NCBI GenBank assembly: GCA_003116995.1 | Contig: BDSL01000008.1 | Location: 1,798,001-1,862,000, forward strand | DNA from: Yamagishiella unicocca | Lineage: Eukaryota; Chlorophyta; Chlorophyceae; Chlamydomonadales; Volvocaceae | Length of the DNA: 64,000 bases | Direction: 5' to 3' | In this document: piece after piece, positions 24,301 through 34,259 of the stretch | How positions within the stretch are numbered: position 1 is the first letter of the stretch | How the letters are laid out: each line of letters begins with the position of its first letter | Translations under genes and position numbers: made by a program | Notes under the pieces: model-generated | Databases searched by the model: none | What the model saw: only the letters and a program-made list of their open reading frames with translations | What the model was told of the DNA's origin: nothing

Positions 24301-26312
24301 CGCGCATGTCATCCGCGTCCCTGTGGGGAAAGAAGCGGTATGCGGACGAGCGGAGGCAACAACATAAAATTATCCCGTTGTACAGAGTGCTACCGGCGCT
24401 GTACCGCCAGCGGGTGCAGGTAACGTGCGCTGAGTCGCTCGGTCCGTGCTTCTTCCGCCACCCTACCGTGGAGCAGCGTCCCGACGTGCCGCCGTGGCCC
24501 CCTGACCCAGGCCCATGGGGCGGGCCCACCTGAAGTAGAAGGCCGCCACCAGCTCCGCCACTAGCTGCGGCTCCGACTGCAGAGCAGCTGCCAGCGGCAT
24601 CGGCAGCAGGCAGCGAGCCACGTGCTGCTGGTCACTACGCGCGCGGCCCGGGTAGCCCGCCAGGCGCTCGTCGATGGGACGCTGCACCCGGGGGCTGGCG
24701 GTGGCGTACCTGCAGCGACAAGGAAGAGGGCGCGGGCCGGATCGGCACCGCATGGGCGGTCATCAAAAGCCTCACGGCTGGTCCGATGACAAAGCCGGTC
24801 ACGGCAAGCGGAGGTCCTCCATCCCTCAATACACCCGACAGTTAAATGACTAACAACTAATATGGTCTCCCCCAACGCCCTGTCCAAGTTGTCGTGCGCG
24901 GGCGTACGGCACACTCCCGCACCTGCCCTCTCGCAGCACCGCCAGCGCCTGCGCTGGTGTGGGGCTGGGCGGCAGGTCGGGCGCAGCGGTAGTGGGCAGC
25001 GGAATGACGTGCAGGCGGCCGCAGCGCAACCACACGCGGTTGTCCGCTGTCTCGGGCTTCAGCCAGCGGGGCAGCGCGTAGGCCGCCTCGATCAGCAGGA
25101 ACTGCCCGTCGTTGTCCCACACCTGCAGAGCGGCCGAAAGCAAGCAGGGCGCCCCCGGGCACACGGCGGGTGGACGGAAGCAGAGCGCCAGTGGTATGCC
25201 ACTTGCCGAGGCGGCGATGCAGGACTACGTGTCGCTGGGTTTCCGCGTGACCGACCCAGGGGTCACCCACCTGCACGGTCAGGTCCTGCAGCTCCCTCGT
25301 CATGCGCAGCAGAAGCCACACCGCCCACCACTCGTCGTCCACTGCGTCGCCAAACCTCATCACTGACCATACACAGCCCTCGCCGCCGGTCGAGGCCGCG
25401 GACGACTGTTTCCCTGTCAGTGGGAATGTTGGCGGTGAGGGATGCGGTAATGCGGTCACAACCGCGGACAAAAGGTCAGGTCGCGGGCGGGGAGACCGAA
25501 GTTACGTCGACAACGATGCGCCGAATACCACTGCCGTGAGGGCGGCCGGGGCAGGGCGCGAGACGCGACCCACCTTCAGGCGCGGCTCGACGAGTGCCGG
25601 CGCCGGCTCCTCGCTGTCGGCGCGCCCACGGCGGCTGCTGCCGAGTGGAGGTGCGCAGGACCAGCGGGTCCTTGTTCCAGACGTAATCAGTGGTGTACGG
25701 CAGCATCCACGCCGTACAACGCGCTCGCAGCGCCTCGAGGCGGCCTGCAGCTGCAGCGTTGGTGGCGGAGGGAGGTCGCGGAAGTCAGGTAGGGCTCCGT
25801 AGGCGGCCGTCGTAACGAGAGGGGGCACACAGGCCCACTGCCCCTGCCCCACCAGATAGTTAGGTCCAGCGGACACTCAGCTACTGAGCTGCCACGTGAG
25901 CCATTGCCCGTTCAAACAGACAGCACGGGCACGGCCAGGCTAGCCTGCAACACCACTCGAACAGCGACGCAGCACAGCGCTGTGCTGCGGCTTCTTGTCG
26001 CGAGCCATGCCGTTGGAGGGGCGGTGGACCAGACCACTCACCCGCTGAAGCCCAGGCACCTGCCCCCGACCCCGCCCCCGCTCTGCTGCCAGCCGCCGCC
26101 ACTACCAGTAGCCCAACCCGCTCTGCCAGGGTGTCCGCACCATCATCACCAGCCGGCGCTCCGGCTCCAGCGCCTGCCGTAACCAGGTCCGCGTCCTCCC
26201 CTGGACCACCACCCGACTCGGCGTCGCCAGCGGGGTCTACGTAGATGGCCACGTACAGCTCGTTCTCCTCCGGCTGTCTGGGACCCAGCCCCAGCGTTTC
26301 GAACAAGTCCAT
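18333..26312 (-). CDS. ECD: Ecdysoneless (ECD/SGT1-family) homologue, with FEN1 nested in intron 7
   Basis: Nine exons: 26312-26042, 25744-25574, 25413-25271, 25122-24923, 24709-24530, 24320-23868, 23587-23400, 20279-20101 and 19679-18333. All phases agree and give about 1043 residues (human ECD 644). Diagnostic blocks in the family's order are [90 protein letters not shown] and [14 protein letters not shown] is a conserved acidic protein linked to pre-mRNA splicing, R2TP/HSP90 co-chaperone binding and cell-cycle control in animals and fungi. The extra length sits in Gly/Ser/Asp/Glu-rich linkers between exon 8 and the C-terminal motif. Intron 7 is 3,120 bases (20280-23399) against 0.1-0.4 kb for most others because it contains FEN1 on the opposite strand. 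The 23400 donor (GCAG|GTGGGC) and 20279 acceptor (CGCAG|GT) rebuild a continuous [15 protein letters not shown]. Confidence 0.93.
20549..22774 (+). CDS. FEN1: Flap endonuclease 1
   Basis: Exons 20549-20862, 20947-21040, 21142-21339, 21626-21775, 21985-22092, 22202-22267 and 22358-22774; the last may contain a 138-base in-frame intron (22524-22661), giving about 402 residues if removed. FEN1 cleaves 5' flaps during Okazaki fragment maturation and long-patch base excision repair in the nucleus. The protein starts [10 protein letters not shown] (Gly2 becomes the free N-terminus used in catalysis) and keeps the acidic metal ligands: Asp34 in VAVDAS, Asp87 in YVFDGKPP, the [11 protein letters not shown] pair, ATEDMDAL and [20 protein letters not shown] is a PCNA-binding PIP box, followed by a Lys/Gly-rich basic tail. 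The [14 protein letters not shown] helical arch is intact. The whole gene lies inside ECD intron 7, antisense to it, so its promoter must sit in the 269 bases between ECD exon 8 and the ATG or overlap that exon. Confidence 0.96.
22929..22933 (+). terminator. Likely FEN1 polyadenylation signal TGTAA
   Basis: A TGTAA pentamer 155 bases after the FEN1 stop matches the usual green-algal polyadenylation signal and lies still inside the ECD intron, so FEN1 could end before the next ECD exon at 23400. Confidence 0.5.
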
Positions 26313-27399
26313 GCTGCTGAGCTGCCTGGGAGGAGGCTGGAGCGGCTGGTGGGGCGGCTAGCTGTGCCTTGGAGCGATGGATCCGTAAGGAGGGCTGCGA
26401 CGGGCCAACCACGTGCTTATACGGTTGGCTTCAGAGGCCACCCGCTCAGGATGGACTGGGCGGCAGTCAACGCTGGACGCTGCTGCGACCCAAAGGTAAC
26501 CCGCTGGGCCGAACCTCTGGGCTCCCGCTAACCAGGTGGGCTAGTTATGGCTTTATCGGTAGGCTATCGACAACTGTGCCCTGCCTCTTAGCGGCCAGGA
26601 GTATCTGGCGGGTGCTGTCCGAGCGGTCCCTTGGAGGCGCCGTCCCCTGGACCACGTTCCGCAGCGCTGTTCTGTCGCAGGAGCGCTGAGGGCAGCTCCT
26701 ACCGGCGATCTAACCGCGCCCGCGCTGACGTGTTCGAATTCGTTCCCGCAATACCCAACGCGCACGGCGGCGGGATGTCGCGACAAGCTTTCGTCAGACA
26801 GCGGTCCGACAAGCGACAAAGCTCCTTCTGGCCACAGTGAGCCCACTGGTTTTAGACAGCGGAAGCAATTGGACTATGGACGCCAGCAGCGCGAATGGCT
26901 CTAACGATCGGACATTTATTTTGATGTATGACGTGGCAAGCGTGATCTAAAGTAAACGAGGCAAAGAACTTACCATTGTCATACATAAGTTACAGTATGA
27001 GTACTCAACGCGGTGGGCAAGTTTCGGTGCTACCCGTACATCAACTTTCATCGCATCTATCTATGTTTGGAAAGCACTTGACCACACAATCGTAGGTTTT
27101 TTGCACTTGTAGTTTTGTGCTGTCCCTTTCTTTTGGACGTTTAGTCGCCGTTTTTGTTCGCGATAGTCGTGCGCGCCTAAGCGACGGCTTAGCTTGCCGG
27201 GAACGAACAATTTCGAACACTTAGGTCATTGATTGCCAAGATCCAGTCTTCACGCGGACTCTGGCGGCTTGGCCGTGCTTTTGCTGCGAAACAGGCGGCG
27301 CTCATCGACTTTTCTGTTCGTCCCGCGTCTCAGATCAGCGTTGTTTGGAGTCCTCATCGCCCTGGTTATCTCTCGGGCGCATTTGAACTTCTAGCGAGG
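26313..27399. promoter_or_regulatory. Divergent region between ECD and TyrRS
   Basis: Both flanking genes start here in opposite directions. The right-hand end (27193-27399) is open in the TyrRS frame without an ATG (see findings). I recognise no defined promoter motif. Confidence 0.5.
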
Positions 27400-30300
27400 A
27401 TGTCGGACGCTGCAGCACCAGCTCCGTCGGCGGCGCCAGCTGAGGAGCTGCAGAAGCTCAAGGTCGATGGGGAACCAGCAGCAGCACCTTCAGAGGCCCC
27501 AGCTGAACCGCCGCATCCATCGGGCCTTACCCTGGACGAGCGCTTTGCGTTGGCGCGCAGCGTGGCGGAGGAATGCATCAATGACGATGAGCTCCGCACG
27601 CTACTGCTCAAGAAGCCCCTGCCGGTCGCTTACGACGGGTTCGAGCCTTCGGGACGCATGCACATCGCGCAGGGCGTTATGAAGGCAATCAATGTCAACA
27701 AGCTCACAAAGGCTGGTTGCCACTTTAAGTTCTGGGTCGCCGACTGGTTTGCGCAGCTGAACAACAAGATGGGCGGCGATCTGAAGAAGATCCAAACCGT
27801 GGGCAAATACATGGTGGAAGTCTGGAAGGCCGTGGGCATGGATCTGTCCAAGGTAGGCGGCAGGGGCTGGGCTGGTGTATGGCGAGGACAGCGATCTGGC
27901 TCGGCAATCTGGACCCACATCATGGCATCACCCCTTCGCCAAAAGTCCCGAAAGCATTCCACCCATGTCGCCGCAGCCCCACCTCTGGTGTGTCCTCCTA
28001 TCTCCCAAACACGCCTGTGCCCCTCGACACCTCTTATCCTCCTCGTCCTCTCTCCCCTCCCAGGTGGAGTTCCTGTCTAGCAGCGAGGAGATCAACAAGC
28101 GGCCGGACGAATACTGGACGCTGGTGATGGACATTGCGCGCAAGAACAACCTCAAGCGCATCCTCCGGTGCGCCCGGGCGGCCCGAAAGGGGTGGGGGAG
28201 GGCGCGTGGGAGGGAGAGGCGCGCTGGATCCGCGAGTGAGCTGGGTTGCATATTCCTCATCCCGGCACAGCCGCATTTGGGGCGAGGATCAGCGGGACTA
28301 CTCTTCTCTGTTGGGGGGTTGCAAGGAAAGCCCGTGTTGGGGGAATGGTCACCTGGGTCGGGGCTCTTTTGGTGGTGGAGACCTGGGCTCAAGCTCGGGC
28401 TGCCGGTGGGCTACTACCGAGACCCACTTAGTGCTCCGAAACTGGTTGAACCGGTACGACACATTTCGGAGCACTGAGTGGGTCTCGTCTACCAATGCTG
28501 TGGGATGCTTGGAAGGGGCCGAGTGTGGAGTGCGGGGTACGTCAGCGGGATGCCAACGGTCGGCGTCGGTGACGGCAACGGGCACAAGCTCCAGGGAGGT
28601 GGGGGCCGAGTGCGGTCGGCAGCGGAGGGGCATGGGAGTAATGGGAGGCCCTGGGCATGGTAGGTTTGCGTGCAAACGGGAGAAGGCCGGTTAGCAGCGT
28701 TAGGGGCACAGGTCCCCAGCTCATACAGAGGGCGTTGGCTGGGAGGGAGGGAGGTGAGGCCAAGATGCCAGGAAACTTGGCGCGGGGGCTGCAGCTCCTG
28801 ATGTAAAGCAGAATCATGGCCGGGGAGACGTGCTGGGGTCCCGGATAGGGGGCTGAGGGTCGTGGCGAGGAACGGAGCACCGTGGTGACTAATGCCAAGT
28901 CACGGTGCGCCACCCCGGATGGACGCCCTGTTGGGCAAGGGAAGTATCGCGGGTTCAGCCGTGTTTGAGCCGTATTGGCGTTCAAAACAAGGCTCTCATT
29001 TTCGGTCCGCTCCTCCGGGTCCCCATCGCCCAGGTGCTCTCAGATCATGGGCCGCAACGAGACCGACGAGCTGAGCGCCGCGCAGATCTTCTACCCCTGC
29101 ATGCAGTGCGCAGACATCTTCTTCCTCAAGGCGGACATCTGCCAGCTGGGCATGGACCAGCGCAAGGTGGGGCACCCGGGCGGGGGCCTGGCTGGGGCCT
29201 CCCTGGAGCGCGGCCGGGGAGACTTGCTAGGGCCTCCCTGGAGCGCGGCCGGGGAGACAGACCGGACTCTCATCCAGCCCAGTACTTACCTCCATAACAC
29301 TCACCGTCTCGGTCGTCGTACCGTCTTGGCCGTCGTACCGTCTCGGCCGTCGTACCCCGTCGTACATACATGGCTGCCACTCCTCCCCTTCACACCGCCA
29401 CACGACACCCCCCTACCCGCGGCCCCAGGTCAACATGCTCGCTCGCGAGTACTGCGACGACATCAAGCGCAAGCTCAAGCCCATCATCTTGTCGCACAGG
29501 TGGGGTGGCGTCAGAACCCGGGGGGGTTTAAGAGGATCCCCCGGGGGGGGGGGTGCAGCAGGGACAGCTACTCCGGGTGGGCGGGTGCGCAGATGCAGGG
29601 TGAGGACGTGGCTTTGCCATCAGGAGCCAATGGCGAGGTCCTAACGAGCGCCCCAGCCCTACTCATGCCGAGCCCAGCCTCCGCACTCGTCGCTTGCAGC
29701 TCCCCCCACAGCCCTCACGCCGACCTGCCCTCCGGCTGCTGCTGCTGCTGCGCCCGCCACCGCAGGATGATGCCCGGGCTGCTGGAGGGGCAGGAGAAGA
29801 TGAGCAAGAGCGACCCCAACTCCGCCATCTTCATGGAGGACACGGAGGCCGAGGTGAGGGGGCCCTCAGCCGTGCGACGAGGGGTCGGGTGGAGGAGAGG
29901 CGCTGTTCGCGCCACGGGTCTTCGGCTGGCAAGTCCGTTACCTGAACGGCCGCGGCCGGCTTGCGGTCACGGCGATGCTTTGTAATAAGGTTTGCGGGCC
30001 GGGCTCAGCCTGTCCTCGCCGCAGGGGAAACGGAGGTATCTCCCTGCTGGTCCCCACCGTTCACGCCTTGGTGCTCTCCGCCGCCCTGCCCCGTCCTGCC
30101 CTGCCCTGCCCCACCCTGCCTCGTCCTGCCCTGCCCCGCCCTGCCCCGTCCTGCAGGTCAACACCAAGATCAAGAAGGCCTTCTGCCCGCCCAAGGTCGT
30201 TGCCGGCAACCCGTGCATCGAGTACGTCAAGTACATCGTCATGCCGTGGTTCGGGCACTTCGAGGTACGGCGGCCGGCAGATCACGGCGGCGACCGGCGC

Positions 30301-30836
30301 TACGCCACCGCCGAGGAGCTGATGGCGGACTACGAGGCGGGGGCGCTGCATCCGGGAGACCTCAAGGTGGGTCACAGGGGGCAAGTTGAGGGAGGTAGGG
30401 TCGGGACCGAGGCTGCAGGGTGTGGGGTTTAGGAGGCAGGTGGCATGGGTGCACCTGGGGATACGTGGTGGGCGGAGCGGGGCAGCTGGTGGGGGGGAGG
30501 GGCTCTAGGAGGGGCGGGTACGGAGCCAGGGACAAGGGGAGTGTGACGAAGGAGGGGCTGTGGGGTTCGTGGCTGCGTTATGTAGCTGCTAGTTAGCTTA
30601 CTTGGGGGTGGTAAGTACCTTTTTTGCGCAGGTGTTTGCCTGCCGTACAAGCCTGGAACTCTTTCCTGTGACCTGACGATTCCTCTTACTGCTGCTGCTG
30701 CTGTTGCTGGTGGCTCCAGGGTGGGCTATCGCGGCACCTCAACGAAATCCTGCAGCCAGTGCGCGACCACTTCGAGAACAATGCCGAGGCGAAGGACCTC
30801 CTTAAGAAGGTCAAGTCGTACAAGGTCACCAAGTAA
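27400..30836 (+). CDS. Tyrosyl-tRNA synthetase, cytosolic plant/archaeal type
   Basis: Seven exons, 27400-27852, 28064-28167, 29034-29166, 29429-29499, 29766-29853, 30157-30366 and 30720-30836 (TAA), all in phase, give 391 residues. It charges tRNA-Tyr in a class I reaction. An Ala/Pro-rich N-terminal extension of about 40 residues precedes the catalytic fold. The HIGH-type motif is HIAQG (residues 88-92) and the second signature is KMSKS in LLEGQEKMSKSDPNS; FLSSSEEIN, CSQIMGRNETDEL, FYPCMQCADIFFLKADICQL and MDQRKVNMLAREYCDD follow the plant cytosolic enzyme closely. The C-terminal anticodon-binding part ends LQPVRDHFENN then VKSYKVTK. There is no EMAP-II-like domain as in animals. Intron 2 (866 bases) is the longest and contains a hairpin and a dispersed repeat. 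The frame stays open about 69 codons upstream of the ATG, with a transit-peptide-like composition but no ATG. Confidence 0.96.
28418..28487 (+). repeat. Near-perfect 23-bp inverted repeat (hairpin) in TyrRS intron 2
   Basis: The left arm 28418-28440 starts CGAGACCCACTTAGTGC; the right arm 28465-28487 is its reverse complement with one mismatch that would be a G-U pair in RNA. The loop is 24 bases. In the TyrRS sense transcript it would form a stable stem. Confidence 0.95.
29195..29258 (+). repeat. 35-bp direct duplication in TyrRS intron 3
   Basis: The unit GGGCCTCCCTGGAGCGCGGC and following bases occurs twice in tandem, immediately downstream of exon 3. Confidence 0.9.
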
Positions 30837-32165
30837 TGTACGGCGCCAGGCCGCTGAGCAGTTGGATTGCGTGTATTCTTTGACCTTGCGAAGCGGAGCG
30901 CATGCGTGGGGTGTCGCGCGGCGATCGTACTCCTGTCGTACTCCAGCACGGATGTCCTACGTGGCCTACAGTGGCGGGGTACGGAGGTGGTTGGGAAATA
31001 CCGCCCGGTAATGCCGCAGAAGGTCGGGTCTGCCCAGGGGTCGGGCAGCGCCATGACGGCTCGGACGGCTTGTCAGCTTGTCAAGGGTAAGTCATGTGCT
31101 CGTCGCCAGTGCGGTCAGGGTGAGGGCGAGGGGGTTGCAGGTTGGTTAGTCAGTTGTTAGTTTGCGGTCGCAGGGCATGGAGATTTGAAATGAATGTGCT
31201 GGATGTTGGGTGGCTGGCTGGGTCCTGGGTGGATGGGGTGCGCGGCCGAGCAGGTGTGGGTATATGCGTGCCATCCCATCTTAGGTACACGTGCGAGAGG
31301 GAGGGAGGTGGGAGGAGGGGCGAATGGAAGTGCAAGCGACGCCGTCGCCCTTGTCGGGATGCGCTCGGTTCGCACTCGTACATACACGAATATTGGAGAG
31401 ACGATGGTGGGGGGTGATGAGAACCACTCGAGGAGGTGGTTCCGTGCGCGCCGGTTCGCCTGCTTGGGTGTCAGACTGGTTGTGCTTAAGCAGGCACGAA
31501 GCACCGCCTCGCTGTTACTCCAAAAGCAACAAGGCTTTTGGGGCCGATGTTTACATCGAACACGATCACTGTGGCCGGTGCCTGCACGTCTCTCTCCGCT
31601 CTCACCGTCGGTCCCTGAGGCCGGGCGGGAAACTTCAGCCCAACCAATCGGCACATGTCCCTGTAGCCTGAACCACACTTGCTGGGACATGAGTCGTACA
31701 TCCATAGTCGTAGAAGGGAAGCATCATTCGTCAAGCCAACTCGTCAAGGCCGTTCGAAAGGCCACTGCCACAAAACTTAGCTCACCACACTGCCAAATCT
31801 TCGCCACCATCTCGCCGCGTTGTTACATTTCGGCGTTCCGTACACACTCATATTTCTTGGTACAACTCACTCGGCACTCGGGATACCATTGCAATAAACA
31901 TGGTGTTCACCCGTCGTGGGGGTTCTCCAACCGCATCCCCGCACCATATACATTTCCACCGGGGACAATCATTGTAAGCCTGCATATGCAGTCCCCTGGA
32001 CTGCAGTCCCCTTCATTTGGCATCCTATTTAATCGAAGCAACACTCTTGACCTGCAATCCCAACCCATGTCCCCAACACCCCAACCCTGAACACGCGTGA
32101 CAAAAAGTACAAACCCTCGCTCACCAGTCAGTCATGCCGTACGCTCGTCCTAAAGGCGACGCACT
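30837..32165. other. Intergenic stretch between convergent TyrRS and DCC genes
   Basis: It should hold both 3' UTRs. TGTAA at 31973-31977 (plus strand) and its complement TTACA at 31823-31827 (minus-strand signal) would make the two 3' UTRs overlap by about 150 bases if both are used. No coding region is supported. Confidence 0.45.
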
Positions 32166-34259
32166 CTACACGTCGCATTGCTTGGCCCCCGCCGCCGCAT
32201 CCACTGTACGGCACGAAGCCTTGCCCGCAGCCTCCAGCTTCCGGCGCTCCAGCAGCACCTCCAGCGCCTCACGCCCCGTCAGCTGCGTCCGGTACTTGGC
32301 CCAGGCGTCGTACACCTTGTTGGCGAGCGCCAGCACGGTGGAGTTCCTGTGGCGGGATACCGGGAGAACAACGAGACGACCGTGGGAGGGAGGTCCCCAA
32401 TGCCGAAGGCAGTACCGCCCTGGACTACGCATTTCCCCTCGATACCCCCAGTCCTCGCTCTTCACGGCGGTTCGGTTTCCCCCCGACACGCGGCGAATGG
32501 AACCGCATCATGACGCCACCCGGTCCCTCCCGGGCTGTAGCTTACTTTGTGATCGCGTAAACGTAGCCGAGCCCCACAGCCTCGTACACCAGCCGGAACA
32601 CCTCCACGCCCGTGTATATACGGCCTGCAGGGCGCAGTGAGTCGAGAACAGTTGCCGCAAGCAGGCCGCGGGGACCCTCGGAAGTGCCATGTCAGCTGCT
32701 GATCAAAACACGCCCGCGACCCTTCTGAGATCCGGTTTCCGGCAGCCCAAAGTGCCGATACCAGTTGCACCCGCTAAGGGGTCGTTCAGCACGAAACCTG
32801 TGCCACGATCTTCCCCATACCCTCATCACCACGTCTTGCCGCACGCCACAAGGCAGTGCCTGCACCACTGCAGTTACAACAACCACTGCGGGGCCCACCT
32901 TCAGATGTGACACCGTGGATGGTCGCCATTGCCTGTGCGTGGAACCGGGAATGGCGGGGGCAACGGCAGGGATACCGGAACGTGGGGAACTTGGAATCGA
33001 CGTGCCAGGGCTTTGTGGACATGGTGACATGTCTAAGGGCATGGCACGACGGCCAAGTAGCGGTAACGACGACGATTATGTATGTACATACGAAACGTTC
33101 GTACGAACGTACCTGGTCAAAGCTGATGTTAGCATTCTGCGCGGGGTCGTAGTCGGGGCTGGCGATGTTCACGAAGACCACCTTCCCTGCCTGGTTGCGC
33201 CTGCGAGGTCGCGGGTCATGCGGCGGGTTGCAAGGAAAACCCGTGTACGAAGGAAAAACGTTGAGGATAGACGTCATGCGACGGGTGGGGCGGGGGATAG
33301 AAGAGAATCCGCGAATCAACATCCCGGGGGCGGTGAGGGAGCGCCAGGAGCCGATGACACCACCCCTGGAGCTGTGGGACTTCGCAACACCGCCAGCCTA
33401 GCAGTAGCAAGACCCCTATCCCATAAAAGGCACTCCGTAAGCAGCGGCAGCCGCATAACAGTATCGTCCCCTTCCGGCTCCCAGTTTTCTCCACCCTCTT
33501 GCAGCGGCCAAATGCGAGCCCCAGCTTCCTCCCTAGGTCCCACCCCCAGCTCCCTCCCCGCCCAGCTTCCCTCTTAGCTCTCCCTCAGCTTCCCTCCCCA
33601 GCTCCCTCCCCGTCCAGCCTCCTCCTTAGCTCTCCTTCCCAGTTTCTCCCCAATCTTGCCACACCGGCACACGGTATTTCCGTTCCTTCGGGAGGGGCCA
33701 ACGCTGGCCACCAACTCACCCTCGGAGGAAATTCACCTCCTGAGGCATCGGGGGCGTGGGGCAGGGGCAGGCGGCGGTGGGGTGGTGGGGCAGGGGCAGG
33801 CGGCGGTGGGGTGGTGGGGCCAGGGTACATAGGAGCCAGGTGGGTGGGTCGGAGCCATGTGCGTGGTTCACTTCCCTGCAGCGATGACGAGCCCGGATGC
33901 TCTTCATGGCAGGGGGTCAGGGCATTACCTGCTGTTATACACCACGTGCCTGCAACTACGGACATCCTCAACAGCGTGAGCTGCTCCGCTTTCAACATCC
34001 AGCGTCAAGTAGGCCCCGACCATACACACAGCAGCACCCTGCGGCGCCGGACCGTCCCCACCAAATTCCGTCGACCGTCCCCACCAAAGTTCTCCGGCAT
34101 GTACGGCACCCCAGCGTGCCTTGCCCCACTCGGGACGCCCACCTTCAAACACAGCGGGCATTCTCCGTCGTACAGCAGCCGGATGTCCCAGGACGGGCGG
34201 GGAGCCGAGGGGGAGCCTGTGTGCGGGCCGTTGGCTTTCAGTCGGTCAGCGTAAATCAT
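32166..34259 (-). CDS. DCC-family (DUF393) thiol-disulfide oxidoreductase-like protein
   Basis: Six exons: 34259-34143, 33739-33720, 33200-33113, 32932-32899, 32624-32546 and 32346-32166, all in phase, give 172 residues. The family signature DIRLLYDGECPLC (DxxLYDGxCxxC, with a CxxC redox pair) opens the domain, followed by EVNFLRGRN, VFVNIASPDYDP, AQNANISFDQ, YTGVEVFRLVYEAVGLGYVYAIT and VYDAWAKYRTQLTGRE, in the family's usual order. Such proteins are small thioredoxin-like redox proteins; plant members are organellar. The N-terminus before the signature is short (about 28 residues), so either an upstream targeting exon was missed or the protein is not imported. Exon 2 is a 20-base microexon, bounded by CTCAG and GTGAGT. 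The C-terminal tail after the domain (CRTVDAAAGAKQCDV) is unique. Confidence 0.92.
33096..33111. repeat. 16-bp perfect palindrome abutting a DCC splice donor
   Basis: ACGTTCGTACGAACGT is its own reverse complement and begins right at the GTACGTTCG donor after exon 3 (33113) of the DCC gene. Confidence 0.9.
33228..33273 (+). repeat. Dispersed intron repeat copy (DCC intron 2)
   Basis: GCAAGGAAAACCCGTGTACG followed by AAGGAAAAACGTTG closely matches 54372-54416 in a TatC intron. A second, related motif (AAGAGAATCCGCGAATC) follows at 33301-33320. Confidence 0.85.

Noticed and set aside
28975..29985. 336-codon plus-strand ORF
   Set aside because: It is TyrRS exons 3-5 read through intervening introns that happen to lack stops.
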